This document shows, piece after piece, positions 36,071-60,730 of a stretch of DNA of 64,000 nucleotides (its first letter is position 1; each line of letters opens with the position of its first letter). This DNA comes from Heterocephalus glaber (taxonomy: Eukaryota; Chordata; Mammalia; Rodentia; Bathyergidae): assembly GCF_000247695.1 (NCBI RefSeq), contig NW_004624781.1, positions 4,307,362 to 4,371,361 of the forward strand. Reading direction: 5' to 3'. Under the pieces are notes generated by a model. It did no database searches. It worked only from the letters and a program-made list of their open reading frames with translations, and had not been told where the DNA came from. The translations under genes and the position numbers were made by a program.

Positions 36071-36157
36071 GGGCCAGGGATTTAGCTCAGTGGTTCTGCT
36101 GCCTGCCTCGCTAGTGTAAGGACCTGAGTTTGATGCCCATAGTGGGGAAAAAAACCC
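36071..36157 (+). repeat. tRNA-derived SINE
   Basis: It starts GGGCCAGGGATTTAGCTCAG and TGGTTCTGCTGCCTGCCTCG. Its B box is degraded (GAGTTTGATGCCC) and it has a short A tail. Confidence 0.85.
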
Positions 36158-37531
36158 CATTTTATCTACCATCACTTCAGTTTATGTCTTGGACAAATCA
36201 TTTTAGTTTTTTGAACCTAGATTTTTCCTAACCCCAAAAAAGAGTTACATTTCTCAGCTCCTTTTAGGTTAATTTTCTTTGAACTTTTGATTTTAATCTG
36301 TCTACTCAAAAGAGTTTTGATCATTTACATTTATAAGCTCTTTTAAAATCTTTGAACACATGTCTTCCCAATCCAGAAGGATAAATACCTTCATCTTCTC
36401 AGTATCAGTAATTAATATACCCAGCATAAGCAAAATGGTGCACTGGTTACTTCCAAGTTTCCTTCATTGCATAAAAATGAGCAGAAAAAACGAGTGGTCA
36501 GAGCTAACTTTTTTAGAACTCTGGAAAACAGAGATTTACAGCAAGTAAGCAAATGTGTTGAGTCAAGAGAAAGACAACTCTAAAATGGTGAGAAGCCCTG
36601 GGGTGCTTTTACTTTCCTTTCCTCTTTCTCCTCCCCAGTTCAGCTATCTTGATAATGTAGCCCACACTCCTAGTGAGAGACCCTGGGTTCCTGATCACAG
36701 GGGAAGAAGAGCGGGTCATGTTCACAAATGTTGTGTTTGCCTGTTCTAACCTGTGTGAGAATTTACTGAAAGACTTTTCCTGTTTTTCTTAACTCAGAAT
36801 TTGTCAGGGCAGAAAAGTGGTGGGCATTGCTTGGACTATTGTAGACAAATGAAAAATATGTAGCCACTTAAGGCAAAATAGGCCACCTAAATTCTGGGAG
36901 GAAGAGATGGGAAGAGTTTCTTAGGCAAATTAGGATATTCAAAAGTGTACACATTGGGGAATTTAGAAAGCCATACCTACACTGAAAAACAAACTAAGAC
37001 CTTAAGCTTTCACCTCTGGCTGGCATCTGAGCTCAGTACAAGCAGGAAGTAAAGGTCAAGACAAAGTTATAAAAAGAAAGTGGTGAATGTTGTAGGAGTG
37101 CCCCAACACAGGGTATTCATCATAGATAGGTTCTGGAGGTACAATGAGTACCAAACAAAATGCTTTGGCTAGAAAGGGTAGCAAGTCTCAAGACAACCCA
37201 CATAGGCAGGTTCTACCTTTCTTATCAAGTACCAAGCAACCAGGACCAAATTTTTACATCTAAATACGAGTAGTTTCAAAGTAGTTGAAAATCAAGGTAG
37301 GACTGATTTATTTGTTTGTTCTTTGCTTCTGAGACTCTAGAAAAGCTCTTGTCAATGTAGCAGTTGAACGCAAGCTAAAGGAATACTAGTTTCAGGACTA
37401 TAGTCTTTCCAAGGAGAATTTTCAAAAGTCACTAAACAGTGGATGATATTAGCTTTCAAAAATAAAAGATGGCAAACTTTGGAAAAAGGGTGATGTAATT
37501 TCCAGAATCACCATATCTTAAAAGTTAAATG

Positions 37532-37612
37532 AGGGCTGGGGATTTAGCTCAGTGGTTTCGCTGCCTGCTGCGCAAGCGCAGGGACCTGAGTTTGATCCCT
37601 GGTACCAAAAAA
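37532..37612 (+). repeat. tRNA-derived SINE with target duplication
   Basis: It opens GAGGGCTGGGGATTTAGCTC and ends GATCCCTGGTACC plus A tail. AAAGTTAAATG flanks it on both sides (about 37520 and 37612). Confidence 0.9.
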
Positions 37613-38274
37613 AAGTTAAATGTTCAGATTTCAACAAAATTACAAGAAATTCAAAGAAACATTAAATTCAGGCATTGGACTTACTAGACAAAGACTTTAT
37701 TTATGTCAACTGTCTTAAACTTGCTCAAAGAGCTAAACAAAGTCATGGGACAAAAACTAAAGTAAACTTGTAAATTCAAATGAAAATATCAACAAAAAGA
37801 AATGGTGAAAAGGAACCAAGTAGAACGGAAAAGTCCAATAACTGAAATGAGATTTTCACTAGGGAGGTTCAACAGATTTGAACAGGTAGAAGGAATCAGT
37901 GAACTTGAAAACAAGATTATTAAAATTATTCAAGTCCAAAGTGTAGAGAGAAAAAGAATGAAACAAGGTGAGGAGGCTTTTCTCCTTGTGCATGGATTGG
38001 GGTCTAATTCCTTGCTGCAGTGGCCTAGCTGGCTATGATGATATCCCCTCCCCCACTTTCTTTAAATACTCTTCCGTGTGCATTTATTTAACTACATTTT
38101 TCCTGGTATAAAGCCTGCCTCTCTGACTACTCTTATCCAGTTGTTTTGGGAGCTCTAATTAAGTTGGAGTGTCTTAAGACTAAGTTCTCTGCTCCTTGAT
38201 GCTGGGGGCAGTAGTGTGGTGGCCCGGAAGGTTCACCTCTTCTGTGCTGGGGGCAGCTCTGTTCAATATAGTCT

Positions 38275-40495
38275 TGGAAACATTAGCCACAGCAATTAGA
38301 CAAGAGAAAGAATAAAAGGAATAAAGATAGGAAATGAAGAAGTCAAATTGTCATTATTTTCAGATGACATGATATACTCTATATAGAAGATCTCAAGAAC
38401 TCCACCAAAAGTCTTCTAGACTTAATAACCAAATTCAGTAAAGTAGCTGTATACAAGGTCAACACACAAAAACCAATAGCTTTTCTCTACGCAAACAACA
38501 GACTCACAGAGAGAGAAATAGGGCAGACAATCTCTTTCACAATAGCATCCAAAAAACTGAAATACCTAGGAATCAACCTAACAAAAGAAATCAAAGACCT
38601 CTTCTCTGAAAACTATAGCACTCTGAAAAGAGAGATTGAAGACGATATCGGAAAATATCCCTTGCTCCTGGGTAGGAAGGATCAACATAGTGAAAATGGC
38701 CATACTTCCAAAACTGCTATATAGATTCAGTGCAATCCCAATCGAAATCCCAGCAGCATACTTCATGGACCTTGAGAAAGCAATCCAAAAATTCATTTGG
38801 AAGAAGAAGAGACCTAGAATAGCAAAAGCAATCCTAGGCAATAAAGACAAGGTAGGGAGTATCACAACCTCCAACTTGAAACTATACTACAAAGCTACTG
38901 TGATAAAAACAGCATGATACAGGGCTGGGGATTTAGCTCAGTGGTTTCACCAACTGCTGTGCAAGTGCAAGGACCTGAGTTCAATCCCCGGTACCAAAAA
39001 CAAAAAACAAAGCAAAACAAAAAACAGCATGGTACTGGCAAAGAAACAGACCTGAGGACCAGGGGAACAGATTAGAAGATGCAGAAACAACTTCAGACAC
39101 ATTCAGCCACCTCATCTTTGACAAAGGAACCAAACACACTCACTGGAGGAAAGATAGCCTCTTTAATAAATGGTGCTGGAAAAATTGGGTTTCAACTTTC
39201 CAAAGATTAAAATTAGACCTATATCTCTCACCATGCACTAAATTAAAATCAAAATGGGTTAAAGACCTAAATATCAAAACAGAAATGCTGAACCGGCTGG
39301 AACAGAGGTTAGGTAGAACTCTTGAAGACATCAGTGTAGGAAAAGATTTTATGAACAAAACCTCAGTTGCCCGTGAACTAGCATAATCAACAAGTGGGAT
39401 CTCTTCTTAGTAAAAGCTTCTGCACAGCAAGAGAAACCACCAACAGTGTGAAGAGACAACCCAGGATGTGGGAAAAAATTTTCACCTGCTGTTCCTCAGA
39501 CAAAGGTCTACTATCTAGAATCTATAAAGAACTTAAAAAAAAATCAGACCCTCCAAATTTAAAGACCCAATCCAAAAATTGGCAACTGAAATGAACAGAC
39601 ATTTCTCAGACAAAGAAGTAGAAATAGCAAATAAGCATATGAAAAAAATGTTCAACATCACTGGTCATTCAAGAGATGCAAATGAAAACAATGCTGAGAT
39701 TCCACCTCAACCCAGAAAGAATGGCTGCTATCATGAAATCAACCAATAAGAAATGCTGGTGGGGCCGTAGGGAAAGAGGAACACTGCTCCACTGCTGCTG
39801 GGAGTGTAGACTGGTGCAACCACTGTGGAAATCAGTATGGAGATACCTCAGAGAACAAGGACTGGAAGTCCCATTTGACCCAGCTATTTCCCTGCTGGGT
39901 ATCTTACCCAAAGAATTAGAAGAATCATACCACAGTGATATATGCGCACCCATGTTCATAGCAGTACAGTTTGCAATAGCTGAAACTTGGACGCAGCCCA
40001 TTTGCCCATCAACTGGAGACTGGATAAATAAAATGTGGTTTTTTAATAAAATGGAGTACTACTCAGCCATAAAAATGAGAAATTAGAGACATTTATAGTT
40101 AAATGGATGCACATTGAGGCGATACTCTCAAGTGAAATAAATAGGACACACGTGTAAATACTGAATAGTTTCTCTAGCATGAGAAATAAAGTGTAAATAA
40201 GGACTAAAAGGTATAATAGATAATGTGAAATAGGAAGAAAAGGGGCAAAGGGGGAGGGGAAGTTGGAGGGGTAGGGGAAAGGAAAGAAGGGAATGGAATT
40301 AATATGAGAAAATGAAGAATGGAAACAAAGTCTTTGTAAATAGGGAGGTATGGAGGGGTTGAAAGGAGGGGAGGGGAATGGGGAAAAAATAAGAACCAAG
40401 AGAGATTATGTGAAGGTGCAAATTTCCAATGATGAATGTCATTATATTGTACACCTAAAATGTACCAGTAAAATTAATTTTAAAAAAGACAGTTC
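38275..40495 (+). mobile_element. L1 element, 5'-truncated, ORF2 relic
   Basis: The 3' half of L1 ORF2 is clear, from the RT segment AIRQEKE with the FSDD box (where FADD is usual) at about 38290-38370. It passes through [20 protein letters not shown] (about 38670-38730) to the C-terminal segment GTLLHCCWECRLVQPLWKSV (about 39780-39840) and MEYYSAIK (about 40055). Frameshifts and stops break it. A 3' UTR with GGGAGGGGAAGTTGGAGGGG follows up to about 40495. L1 ORF2 is an endonuclease/reverse transcriptase that copies L1 RNA at a nick in target DNA. This copy is inactive. Confidence 0.88.
38921..39019 (+). repeat. tRNA-derived SINE inserted in L1, 16-bp target duplication
   Basis: AAAAACAGCATGATAC (38905-38920) and AAAAACAGCATGGTAC (39020-39035) flank the element, with one change. 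The L1 reads through correctly when the SINE and one copy are removed. The tail is A-rich with interspersed C. Confidence 0.93.
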
Positions 40496-40617
40496 TAGGC
40501 CGTCTTCTTTTATGAACTCTATAATAAATTTCTTACTTTGATGACTTAAATTTCCATTAATAGGCAAATAGTGCCTAAATCCTTATTTACAGCTTTCTCT
40601 CAAGCTCCAAATATATC

Positions 40618-41119
40618 TACCTTAGTTACTTTTCTTGTTGCTGAGACAAAATACCTGACACCCAAAGTAAAGAGAGGAAAGGTTTATTTAGCTCCCCTTT
40701 AGTTACTTTTCTTGTTGCTGAGACAAAATACCTGACACCCAAAGTAAAGGGAGGAAAGGTTTATTTAGCTCCCCATTTGTAGAGGTTTCAGTCCATAATT
40801 GGCTGGCTCCAAGGCATCATGGCTCCAAAGCAGCATGGCAGACAGGCATCACAGAGGAGAAACAGTTCATGGCAGGTAGAAGACAGCAAAAGCAACAAGG
40901 GACCTTAGCAGCTTTTTCTGCTCCTTTTATATTCCATCTAGGCTACCAGGATTAGGGCGGCACCAAACTGCTTTGTGGACTGATTTAGTAATCACACCCT
41001 TAATCCTAGCATTGCACCATGAATCAATCACACACTCGAGATCCAGCCACCTCTGAAAAAAGAGCTCCACCTATGACTACATGAAGCTTTGGAGGGACAT
41101 CTAAACACAAGCCATAACA
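40618..41119 (-). mobile_element. MaLR-type solo LTR with a 77-bp internal tandem duplication
   Basis: The target duplication ATATC is exact (40613-40617, 41120-41124). The first 77 bp on the plus strand (TTAGTTACTTTTCTTGTTGC ... TTTATTTAGCTCCCC) occur twice with only a few changes, at 40622-40698 and 40699-40775. On the minus strand this doubles the polyadenylation end of the LTR. Confidence 0.9.
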
Positions 41120-41152
41120 ATATCTAAGTGGGATATGTCTCCTGAACATTTT

Positions 41153-41247
41153 TTTGTTTTTGTTTTTGTTTTTGGTACTGGGGATCAAACTTGGGACCTT
41201 GCACTTGTGAGGCAGGCGGCAGAACCACTGAGCTAAATCCCCGGTCC
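41153..41247 (-). repeat. tRNA-derived SINE, antisense (first of a pair)
   Basis: The plus strand shows GGTACTGGGGATCAAACTTG and AACCACTGAGCTAAATCCCC with a (GTTTTT)n-rich tail complement. The flanking CTGAACATTTT is shared with the next SINE. Confidence 0.92.
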
Positions 41248-41258
41248 CTGAACATTTT

Positions 41259-41351
41259 ATTTTATTTTATTTTTTTTGGTGCCGGGGATCAAACTCAGGT
41301 CCTTACGCTTGTGAAGCAGGCGGTGGAACCACTAAGCTAAATCCCCAGCCC
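41259..41351 (-). repeat. tRNA-derived SINE, antisense (second of a pair)
   Basis: The plus strand shows GGTGCCGGGGATCAAACTCA and AACCACTAAGCTAAATCCCC. TGAACATTTT stands on both sides, so the pair used the same target. Confidence 0.92.
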
Positions 41352-42039
41352 TTGAACATTTTAATATATTAAAGAGTGACATTGGTAAAGTGATCTCCAC
41401 AGCATGTTTCTCCTTTTAGATGTATGATAATGTACTAATATTTATTGAACATATAATTTCAGTCCAGAGATTGTGGTAGGTGCTAGGTAGGATTACAGCA
41501 GTAAACAAAATTCTCATGGATCTGAACTCATATACAGTATTTACCATCCTGTGAGGAGAGATAAACATTAAACAGTTAATAATATACAAACTATAAAATG
41601 ATAATTGTGAGAAAGGCTATAAAAAGGCAGGTATGCTTTTGGCTCAAGTGAAAAACAAATCTTTCCTGACTCTTTTCTTTATCTTGGACATCAATCACAA
41701 AATTCTACTGATTCTTAATTCCTAAATATATCAGATTTAACTACTTATTTTTATCTCCTCTGTTAGCAGCAAGTCCAGAACATCATAATCTTTCACCAGA
41801 TTCTTGTAATAGTCTTCTAACTTTCCTCTACAATGACTTTTGCCCTTTCATATCCTTTATCTACTTTGAATCCAGGCAGAGTGACTTGCTTAAAATATTA
41901 CAAAATATTCTCATTGTCTTTAGGATCAAGTACAAATTCCTAAACAAACTAACATTCCTGGACATTGCATATAAAGCAAGAAAACTCTAAAAGGTAGAGA
42001 GAGAAAAAAGAACACTGTCTAGTGATTTCTGAATTCAAG

Positions 42040-42690
42040 GAATGAGGCGGTAATATATTCATCACATTTGACCTAACACAAAGAATGTATAACATTCTTT
42101 CATGTATGTGGAAGGCAAATGGATTGTGGGGCTGCTGCACTCATCAGTGGACTCATCCTTTGATGAGTTCAGTAGCTGAATGTACAGTAAGATGTAGGGA
42201 CAGGTTGGTGGTAGGCCACTGGGGGCATGACCTGGAAGGGGATATTCTTGTGTCAGGCTCTTCCCTTCTCTCTCTGCTTCCTGGCTGCCATGGGTTGAAC
42301 AATTCTTCTTCCATCATGCCTTCCATTACACTGTTTCTGCCCTAGAGCCACCTGGGTATAGACTGAAACCGTGAGCCAAAATAAACCTCTTCCTTTCAAT
42401 TGTGGATGTCTGGTATTTTGTCCCAGCAACAAGAAAGTGACTAAGACAAATACTAGGATGGAACCTTAGTATAAACTATGGACTTTGGATGGTGATGTGT
42501 CAATGTCGGCTCATCAGTTTTAACAAATGTACCACACTAGCACAAGATGTAAATGGGAGAAACTAACTGAAACTAACTGGGGAGAAGATGGAGGTAAAGG
42601 TATTTTGAGCTGCTTGATCAATTTCTTCTTAAACCTAAAACTGCTTTAGGAGAAATAAAGCCCAGTAAGAGCTTTTAAAAAGTCATCAAT
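42040..42690 (+). repeat. L1M-type 3' UTR fragment split by a MaLR LTR
   Basis: Before the LTR it reads CCTAACACAAAGAATGTATA. After it, TAAACTATGGACTTTGGATG, TGTCAATGTCGGCTCATCAG and CTAAAACTGCTTTAGG, a familiar L1M 3' end. Confidence 0.6.
42100..42448 (+). mobile_element. MaLR-type solo LTR
   Basis: It has GGCCACTGGGGGCATGACCT, CTGCTTCCTGGCTGCCATG and AACCGTGAGCCAAAATAAAC, and it ends GTGACTAAGACA at 42448. The start is approximate. Confidence 0.72.
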
Positions 42691-42699
42691 GGAGAGTTT

Positions 42700-43590
42700 T
42701 ATGAACTAATTATTTTTTAAATTGTTTAAGAGAAAGATTCAAGCATTTGATGTGTTTCCAATACACACTGGATCATAAAGGAACAAATAATAGATAAAAT
42801 TTCTCTTTAAAGACTTATTTAGCTAATAAAGGAAGGACTATCTCCACTATACATCACCTGATTTATTAATCCATCTAGGTAATGGTCATCAAAATCTGGT
42901 AAAAATTTAAAAAGAGACATGACTAGATAATAAATCACTATATATTGTAAAAAAAGAAAGATAAAGAAAAACACAAAGCAGTCTAATGAAGCCTCTCTAG
43001 ATCAAAGTCACCAATTTGCAGAAAACATAGAGGACAGGAGAACATGCTAAAGGCGCTAGGGGGATGGAATCAGCAGGACCCACATTATGGAAAACTGTTG
43101 GACAAATGACCTGTTTGTTTGATAAATAAATAAACTTCAATAAGGGGAATAAAGAGAAGTAAAGGAAATCCTTAGGCTAGAAGAGACTTATGAATCAAAG
43201 CAACCAATCTCAATGTGTGAACCATATCTGACCTTGATTCATAGAGAAATTCCAAATTTTCAACTGCCTATTAATTTTAAATATTGATTAGATACTTGAC
43301 AATATTGAGGAATCATTAAATTTTTATTTATGATATTGCTATATTGTTTTTAAAAAGCATATGGAGCTTTACATTATTATATTTAGAGATTAAGTGATAT
43401 AAGTATCTGGGATTTAATTCAATATATGAGAAGAGAGGAAGGAGTGGAGGTATAGAGGACAGGAGACTGGCTATTAGTACAAAATTATTGAAATTGGATC
43501 ATGGGTACATGAGTTCACTATAGTATTGTTTACTTTTGCAAATGTTTAAAATTTTCCATAGCAATTAAAAAAATAAGGATCAACAGTAAA
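42700..43590 (+). repeat. Old LINE-like 3' sequence
   Basis: Stretches such as GATCATGGGTACATGAGTTC and TTTAAAATTTTCCATAGCAA resemble 3' ends of old L1 copies. No open frame is present. Confidence 0.4.
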
Positions 43591-43809
43591 GTTCTTTTAT
43601 GAAATAAGAACTATGTAATTCTGTTTATGATACTGCTGTGTGGGAATTATTTTTGATCTCTTGTTACTCACTCAATTACACATATGCATTCAGTCACCAA
43701 ATTCTGTTAATGCCACTTCTACTTCAAGCTAAATTTGGCTTGGGCACAGCACATGTCTACTTTTGCCTACCTCTAAAATGTAGCCTGTGTTGTTTTGAAA
43801 ACACACACA

Positions 43810-44370
43810 CAATATAAATTCGACCATATCAGTCCTTTGCTTAAAAGCCACTTATAGTGTCTCACTGATCAGGGAATAAGGGCCAACATTTTCAATACGC
43901 ATGGTCAGGTCTTCAGGTTCTATTCTGACCTTGAATATTCCACCACTCCATCCTGAAATGCTCTTCCTGACTTTCCTCTATTCCAAGCACTTCCTAAACT
44001 TGCCTTGTTTATTCTTAACCCGACATTCACACACCCTGCTTCCTTTGCCTGGAATGCTCCTGACCCCGTAAACACACATTCATCTTTCAGATGTAACTTT
44101 AAATGCCATTTTCTCAGGGTAGCTTTCCCACAGTTCCTAGGCTAGATAAGATCAAATATCTCACCTTCATAACAACTTGTCACAACTACAATTTTTAAAT
44201 TGCTAAAATTATTTGTTTAATGCCTATCTTTTCTGCTATAATGTAGTCTCAAGGAAAAAAGGACATGGGTCTTAAAATTATATGCCTAAAGCCTAGCATT
44301 TTGTCCTAGTAAAAGGTCAATAAGTTTTTATTACACTATAAATGAGTGGCTTAATGAATGAATAAGTAAG
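43810..44370 (+). repeat. L2 LINE 3' fragment
   Basis: TTTGCCTGGAATGCTCCTGA, TCAGATGTAACTTTAAATGC and a tail with CTAGTAAAAGGTCAATAAGT are the well-known L2 3' end. Confidence 0.75.
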
Positions 44371-45075
44371 TGATTTGAATGAAATCATGAAACGGAATTA
44401 CTGGCACAATAATATTACACAGTTAATCTTAATGGTGTCAATCAGACTTCCTGTCAAAAGGTTTACAAAGTTTCAATGCATATGTATACAAACAAAAAGA
44501 GAAAAAATAAGTGAGAATGACTTCATTATAAATCCAGGTTACAATCTCTCATTGATATTCCCAAAGTACTTAACAATGAAAGAACAGGGATGTATCTTGA
44601 TCTATCATTCACCTTTCAAAAGAGGCACAAGTATATCCAAATAAAAGTACTTCTGATACAATCCCCAACTATGCTATTCAGAGAGAAAACTGAGATTCTT
44701 TGAAAGAGTAATAAAAACCATATACCTGAAAATTTTATATTTATATGCAATTATTTAAAACTGGCTGCACACAGAGAATATAAATAGTCTTTTGACCAGA
44801 AAACAGGCAAATTTAGCTACTGGAGTAAAATTAAAGCTTAATTATTTTAAAGATTAGATCTCCACAACTTTTTAAATTAATGAGGAAAAACTACTAACTC
44901 CAAAACCAAAATTTTATTTTAAATTATTAGGTTTTCAGTGCATATAAAAATTTTCATTACATATGGCATATAAAGATGTTAGTACACTGAACTACATAAG
45001 AAAATATACAACTCTAGAAATCATTAATATGCTTGTTTTCCTGTGAATGAATGCAGTTTGCTTAAATTAATATTG
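44371..45075. other. 3' flank and 3' UTR of SPESP1
   Basis: AT-rich sequence without named repeats. The transcript end is expected just past the signal at 44913. Confidence 0.5.
44913..44918 (-). terminator. Likely polyadenylation signal of SPESP1
   Basis: AATAAA on the minus strand, 158 bases after the SPESP1 stop codon. It is the first canonical hexamer found downstream. Confidence 0.5.
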
Positions 45076-58223
<13,148 letters not shown>

Positions 58224-58414
58224 AGGCGTTGTCCGCACCACTCCGCCATTGGACGGGAACATCCTGGGCCCACCAAGCCGGGTACCTCAGGGTAGAAAGG
58301 GGAGGGTGTCCGCTGCCGACCGACCCACCTCAGGGCCTGGGGCGCCTGGAAATGGTCGAAGCCCACAGGTCGAGAACGGGGTGGGGGTGGAGGTGGGGGT
58401 AGGCGCGAGAGGCG

Positions 58415-58424
58415 GCGCATGCGC
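58415..58424. promoter_or_regulatory. Palindromic NRF1-type site
   Basis: GCGCATGCGC matches the NRF1 consensus perfectly. It lies about 190 bases 5' of the SPESP1 ATG. NRF1 sites are common in CpG-rich germline promoters. Occupancy is inferred, not shown. Confidence 0.6.
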
Positions 58425-58428
58425 GTGT

Positions 58429-58442
58429 CCCCCCCCCCCCCC
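58429..58442. repeat. Poly-C run of 14
   Basis: Fourteen consecutive C follow the NRF1-type site on the plus strand. On the SPESP1 sense strand this is a G run. Confidence 0.95.
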
Positions 58443-59954
58443 GCGCGCTTGCTGAATGAGATTACCTCGACGGCTAGCTGTTGCAGGAGCTAGAACCGGC
58501 CGTGTAGGGGGCTCGTTCCATGCTGGGGTCATAGACAAGCAGAATGGAGGAAACCTTGGAGCTCCCCAAGAACTGAACGCAGTTCGGGCTAGTTGCGTGG
58601 CTAGACAGATTTTGGAGGTGAGAGATAGGCAGTGACATTAAAGACACTTTGAAGGGCCCTGAGTTGTTCTTCTGTTTTAGTTTTTAAAGAATTATATCCT
58701 ATTTCATTGACAGTTTTGAGAAGCTAGAGTTGGGGGAAGGTGTAACTAGAAGGAAATAACATGAGGAAAGTTTGCGGGTTGATAGTGGTTAACTAATGTG
58801 TTAAATTTTGTAGAATTGTACACCAAAAATCCACTTTACTGTATGATTATTTGTAAAAATTCATATATACTCATATCTGTGCCTTGGGAAGCAAGGGAGC
58901 TTGGATTTTTGTCTGGTAGGGACTTCCTGCTGAGTTTTATACTGGGGTAGATGGTGATGAGGTGTCCATTTCAAAGGTCACTCTCCTTGAAGCATCAAGA
59001 ATGGATTGGAGGGAATCAAGACCAGAGGACAGAGCAAGCTAGAATGTTGCAGTAATCTAGGCATGGGCTGATGGGGGCTTGGACTTGTGATGGCAAAGAA
59101 CAAGGGACATATGGACAGATTGGAGAGACTTTTAGGGCTAAAATCAACCGAATTAGGAAATTGTTTGAAGTGTGGAGTGAGGGAGGAGGAAGTGATGCCC
59201 CAATTTCTGGCTTGAGCATCTAGGTATGTGGTGGAGCAGTTTACTGAGATGGGGAACATTTATAGGGGTGGAAGAAGATGATGAGTTTCATTTTCAACAT
59301 TGGTATAGTGAGGTGGGCTTGGGGCCTTCTCCCAGAGTGCCCTGTGCAGTGAGCAGATGAATATGGGATATCAGCATGTAGAAGTGGGAATAGATGATAT
59401 TGTCTGAGGAGACTGTTTAGACCAGAAGACCATTGGACCTGGAATAGAATCCCAGGAAACATGGACAGGCTAGAGAGAACAGGATGGACCAGCACCAGGG
59501 ACCAAAACCAGAGAGGAAAGCCAGAAAAGCAGAAAAGCTTCATGGAGAAAGTTGTCTCAGACTGTCAGATGCTTTTTAGAAGTAGATTTAGCAACAAAAG
59601 CCCTGACAGACGCAGTTTCAGTGGAGTGATTTGGGCAGAAGCCAGCCTCAGTGAGTCGAGGGATGAGTAAGAGGTGATAAAATGGTGACAGCTAGCACAG
59701 TACAGGCAACTTTTTTGAGGTTGGTGCGTGAGTCTTCAATGTGCTCTACCAGTGCTTCATCCAAATATAGTGACATGCTAGAATCCAACAGTTGCAACTA
59801 TTTGGAAAGCAACTTGAAATATGTAACAAAAATGTTAATATAAACACTCTGGTATAAATTACATAATATAAATTCATAGGAGAAACTTAATGTCCTAAGA
59901 TAGCCATAATCTATACGATAAAGACAATCAAAGTACAAATTAAGAGAATGGTAG

Positions 59955-60170
59955 AGTTACGGACTGAATGTTTGTGTCCTTCTCTCATTCACATGTTGAA
60001 ATCCTAGCCTCCTAACTTGGTATGATGAGTATGAGATGCTATGTTTGAGGCGTGATTAAGTCTTGGGGATAGACAGCTCCCTCAGTCTTGCCTCTGTGTG
60101 AGGACACATGGAGATGAAGTATATATAGTGGGAGAAGGGCTCCCACCAGATACCAAATCTGCTTACCTGA
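59955..60170 (+). repeat. MLT1-type MaLR LTR fragment (5' half)
   Basis: GTTACGGACTGAATGTTTGT, TTCACATGTTGAAATCCTAG, GCGTGATTAAGTCTTGGGGA and GTGTGAGGACACATGGAGAT are in MLT1 order. Confidence 0.75.
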
Positions 60171-60389
60171 GGGCTGCCCACCTATAGCTAGATCAGATGG
60201 ACTGTTCACCTGCTGGCCAACTGGGGACCTCTGACATCAGGCAGGCCTGGAACTTAGCCCAGAAGGAAGCCGAGTATATGGCTATACAGTAGCATGTAGA
60301 AAGTGCTCATTGAATCTTAGCTGAGTATGTGTTGACCTAGTAACTTTAGTCTAAGAATACAAAAGATGATGGGACATCACTTTGGAGAT

Positions 60390-60730
60390 TAGGAGACAAA
60401 AGGACTATGGCTCCCATCTTGAACATACCTTTTCACTCTGACTCACTGTGAGGGAAGCTAGCTGCCATGGTATGAGCTGCTCTGGGGAGGGACCCATATG
60501 ACAAGGAACTAACATCCCCATCCAACAACCAGTGATCACCTGTGACTTGACACCAAGCACATGAGTGAACTTGGAGTAGATCTTTCCAGGCATGTCTGGA
60601 GATGACCATGACCCAACTGACATCTGGACTGCAGCCTCCTGAAAGATCCAGAGCCAGGGGCACCCAGCTAAGCTATGTCCAGATTCCTGACCCACAGATC
60701 CTGTAAGATAAAAAAGGGTTGTTATTGGAT
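60390..60730 (+). repeat. MLT1-type MaLR LTR fragment (3' half)
   Basis: GCTAGCTGCCATGGTATGAG, GACAAGGAACTAACATCCCC, CATGAGTGAACTTGGAGTAG and GATTCCTGACCCACAGATCC match the MLT1 3' half. Confidence 0.7.

Larger units (their letters stand above)
35632..38274. other. AT-rich intergenic sequence, no gene recognised
   Basis: It carries two tRNA SINEs (36071 and 37532). The stretch 37980-38270 has an LTR-like look (TATAAAGCCTGCCTCTC, GCTGGGGGCAG twice), but no ends were found. Confidence 0.45.
58224..58520 (-). promoter_or_regulatory. SPESP1: CpG-rich 5' region of SPESP1
   Basis: CpG dinucleotides are dense from about 58120 to 58520, against AT-rich surroundings. No TATA box was found near the start. 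The transcription start is not determinable here. Confidence 0.6.

Noticed and set aside
38600..38920. 93-codon frame as a possible gene
   Set aside because: It is a piece of L1 ORF2, not a host gene.
16000..45000. Search for the NOX5 EF-hand, membrane and FAD exons
   Set aside because: I looked by eye for the best conserved motifs on the minus strand and saw none; they may be deleted or too decayed to see without alignment.
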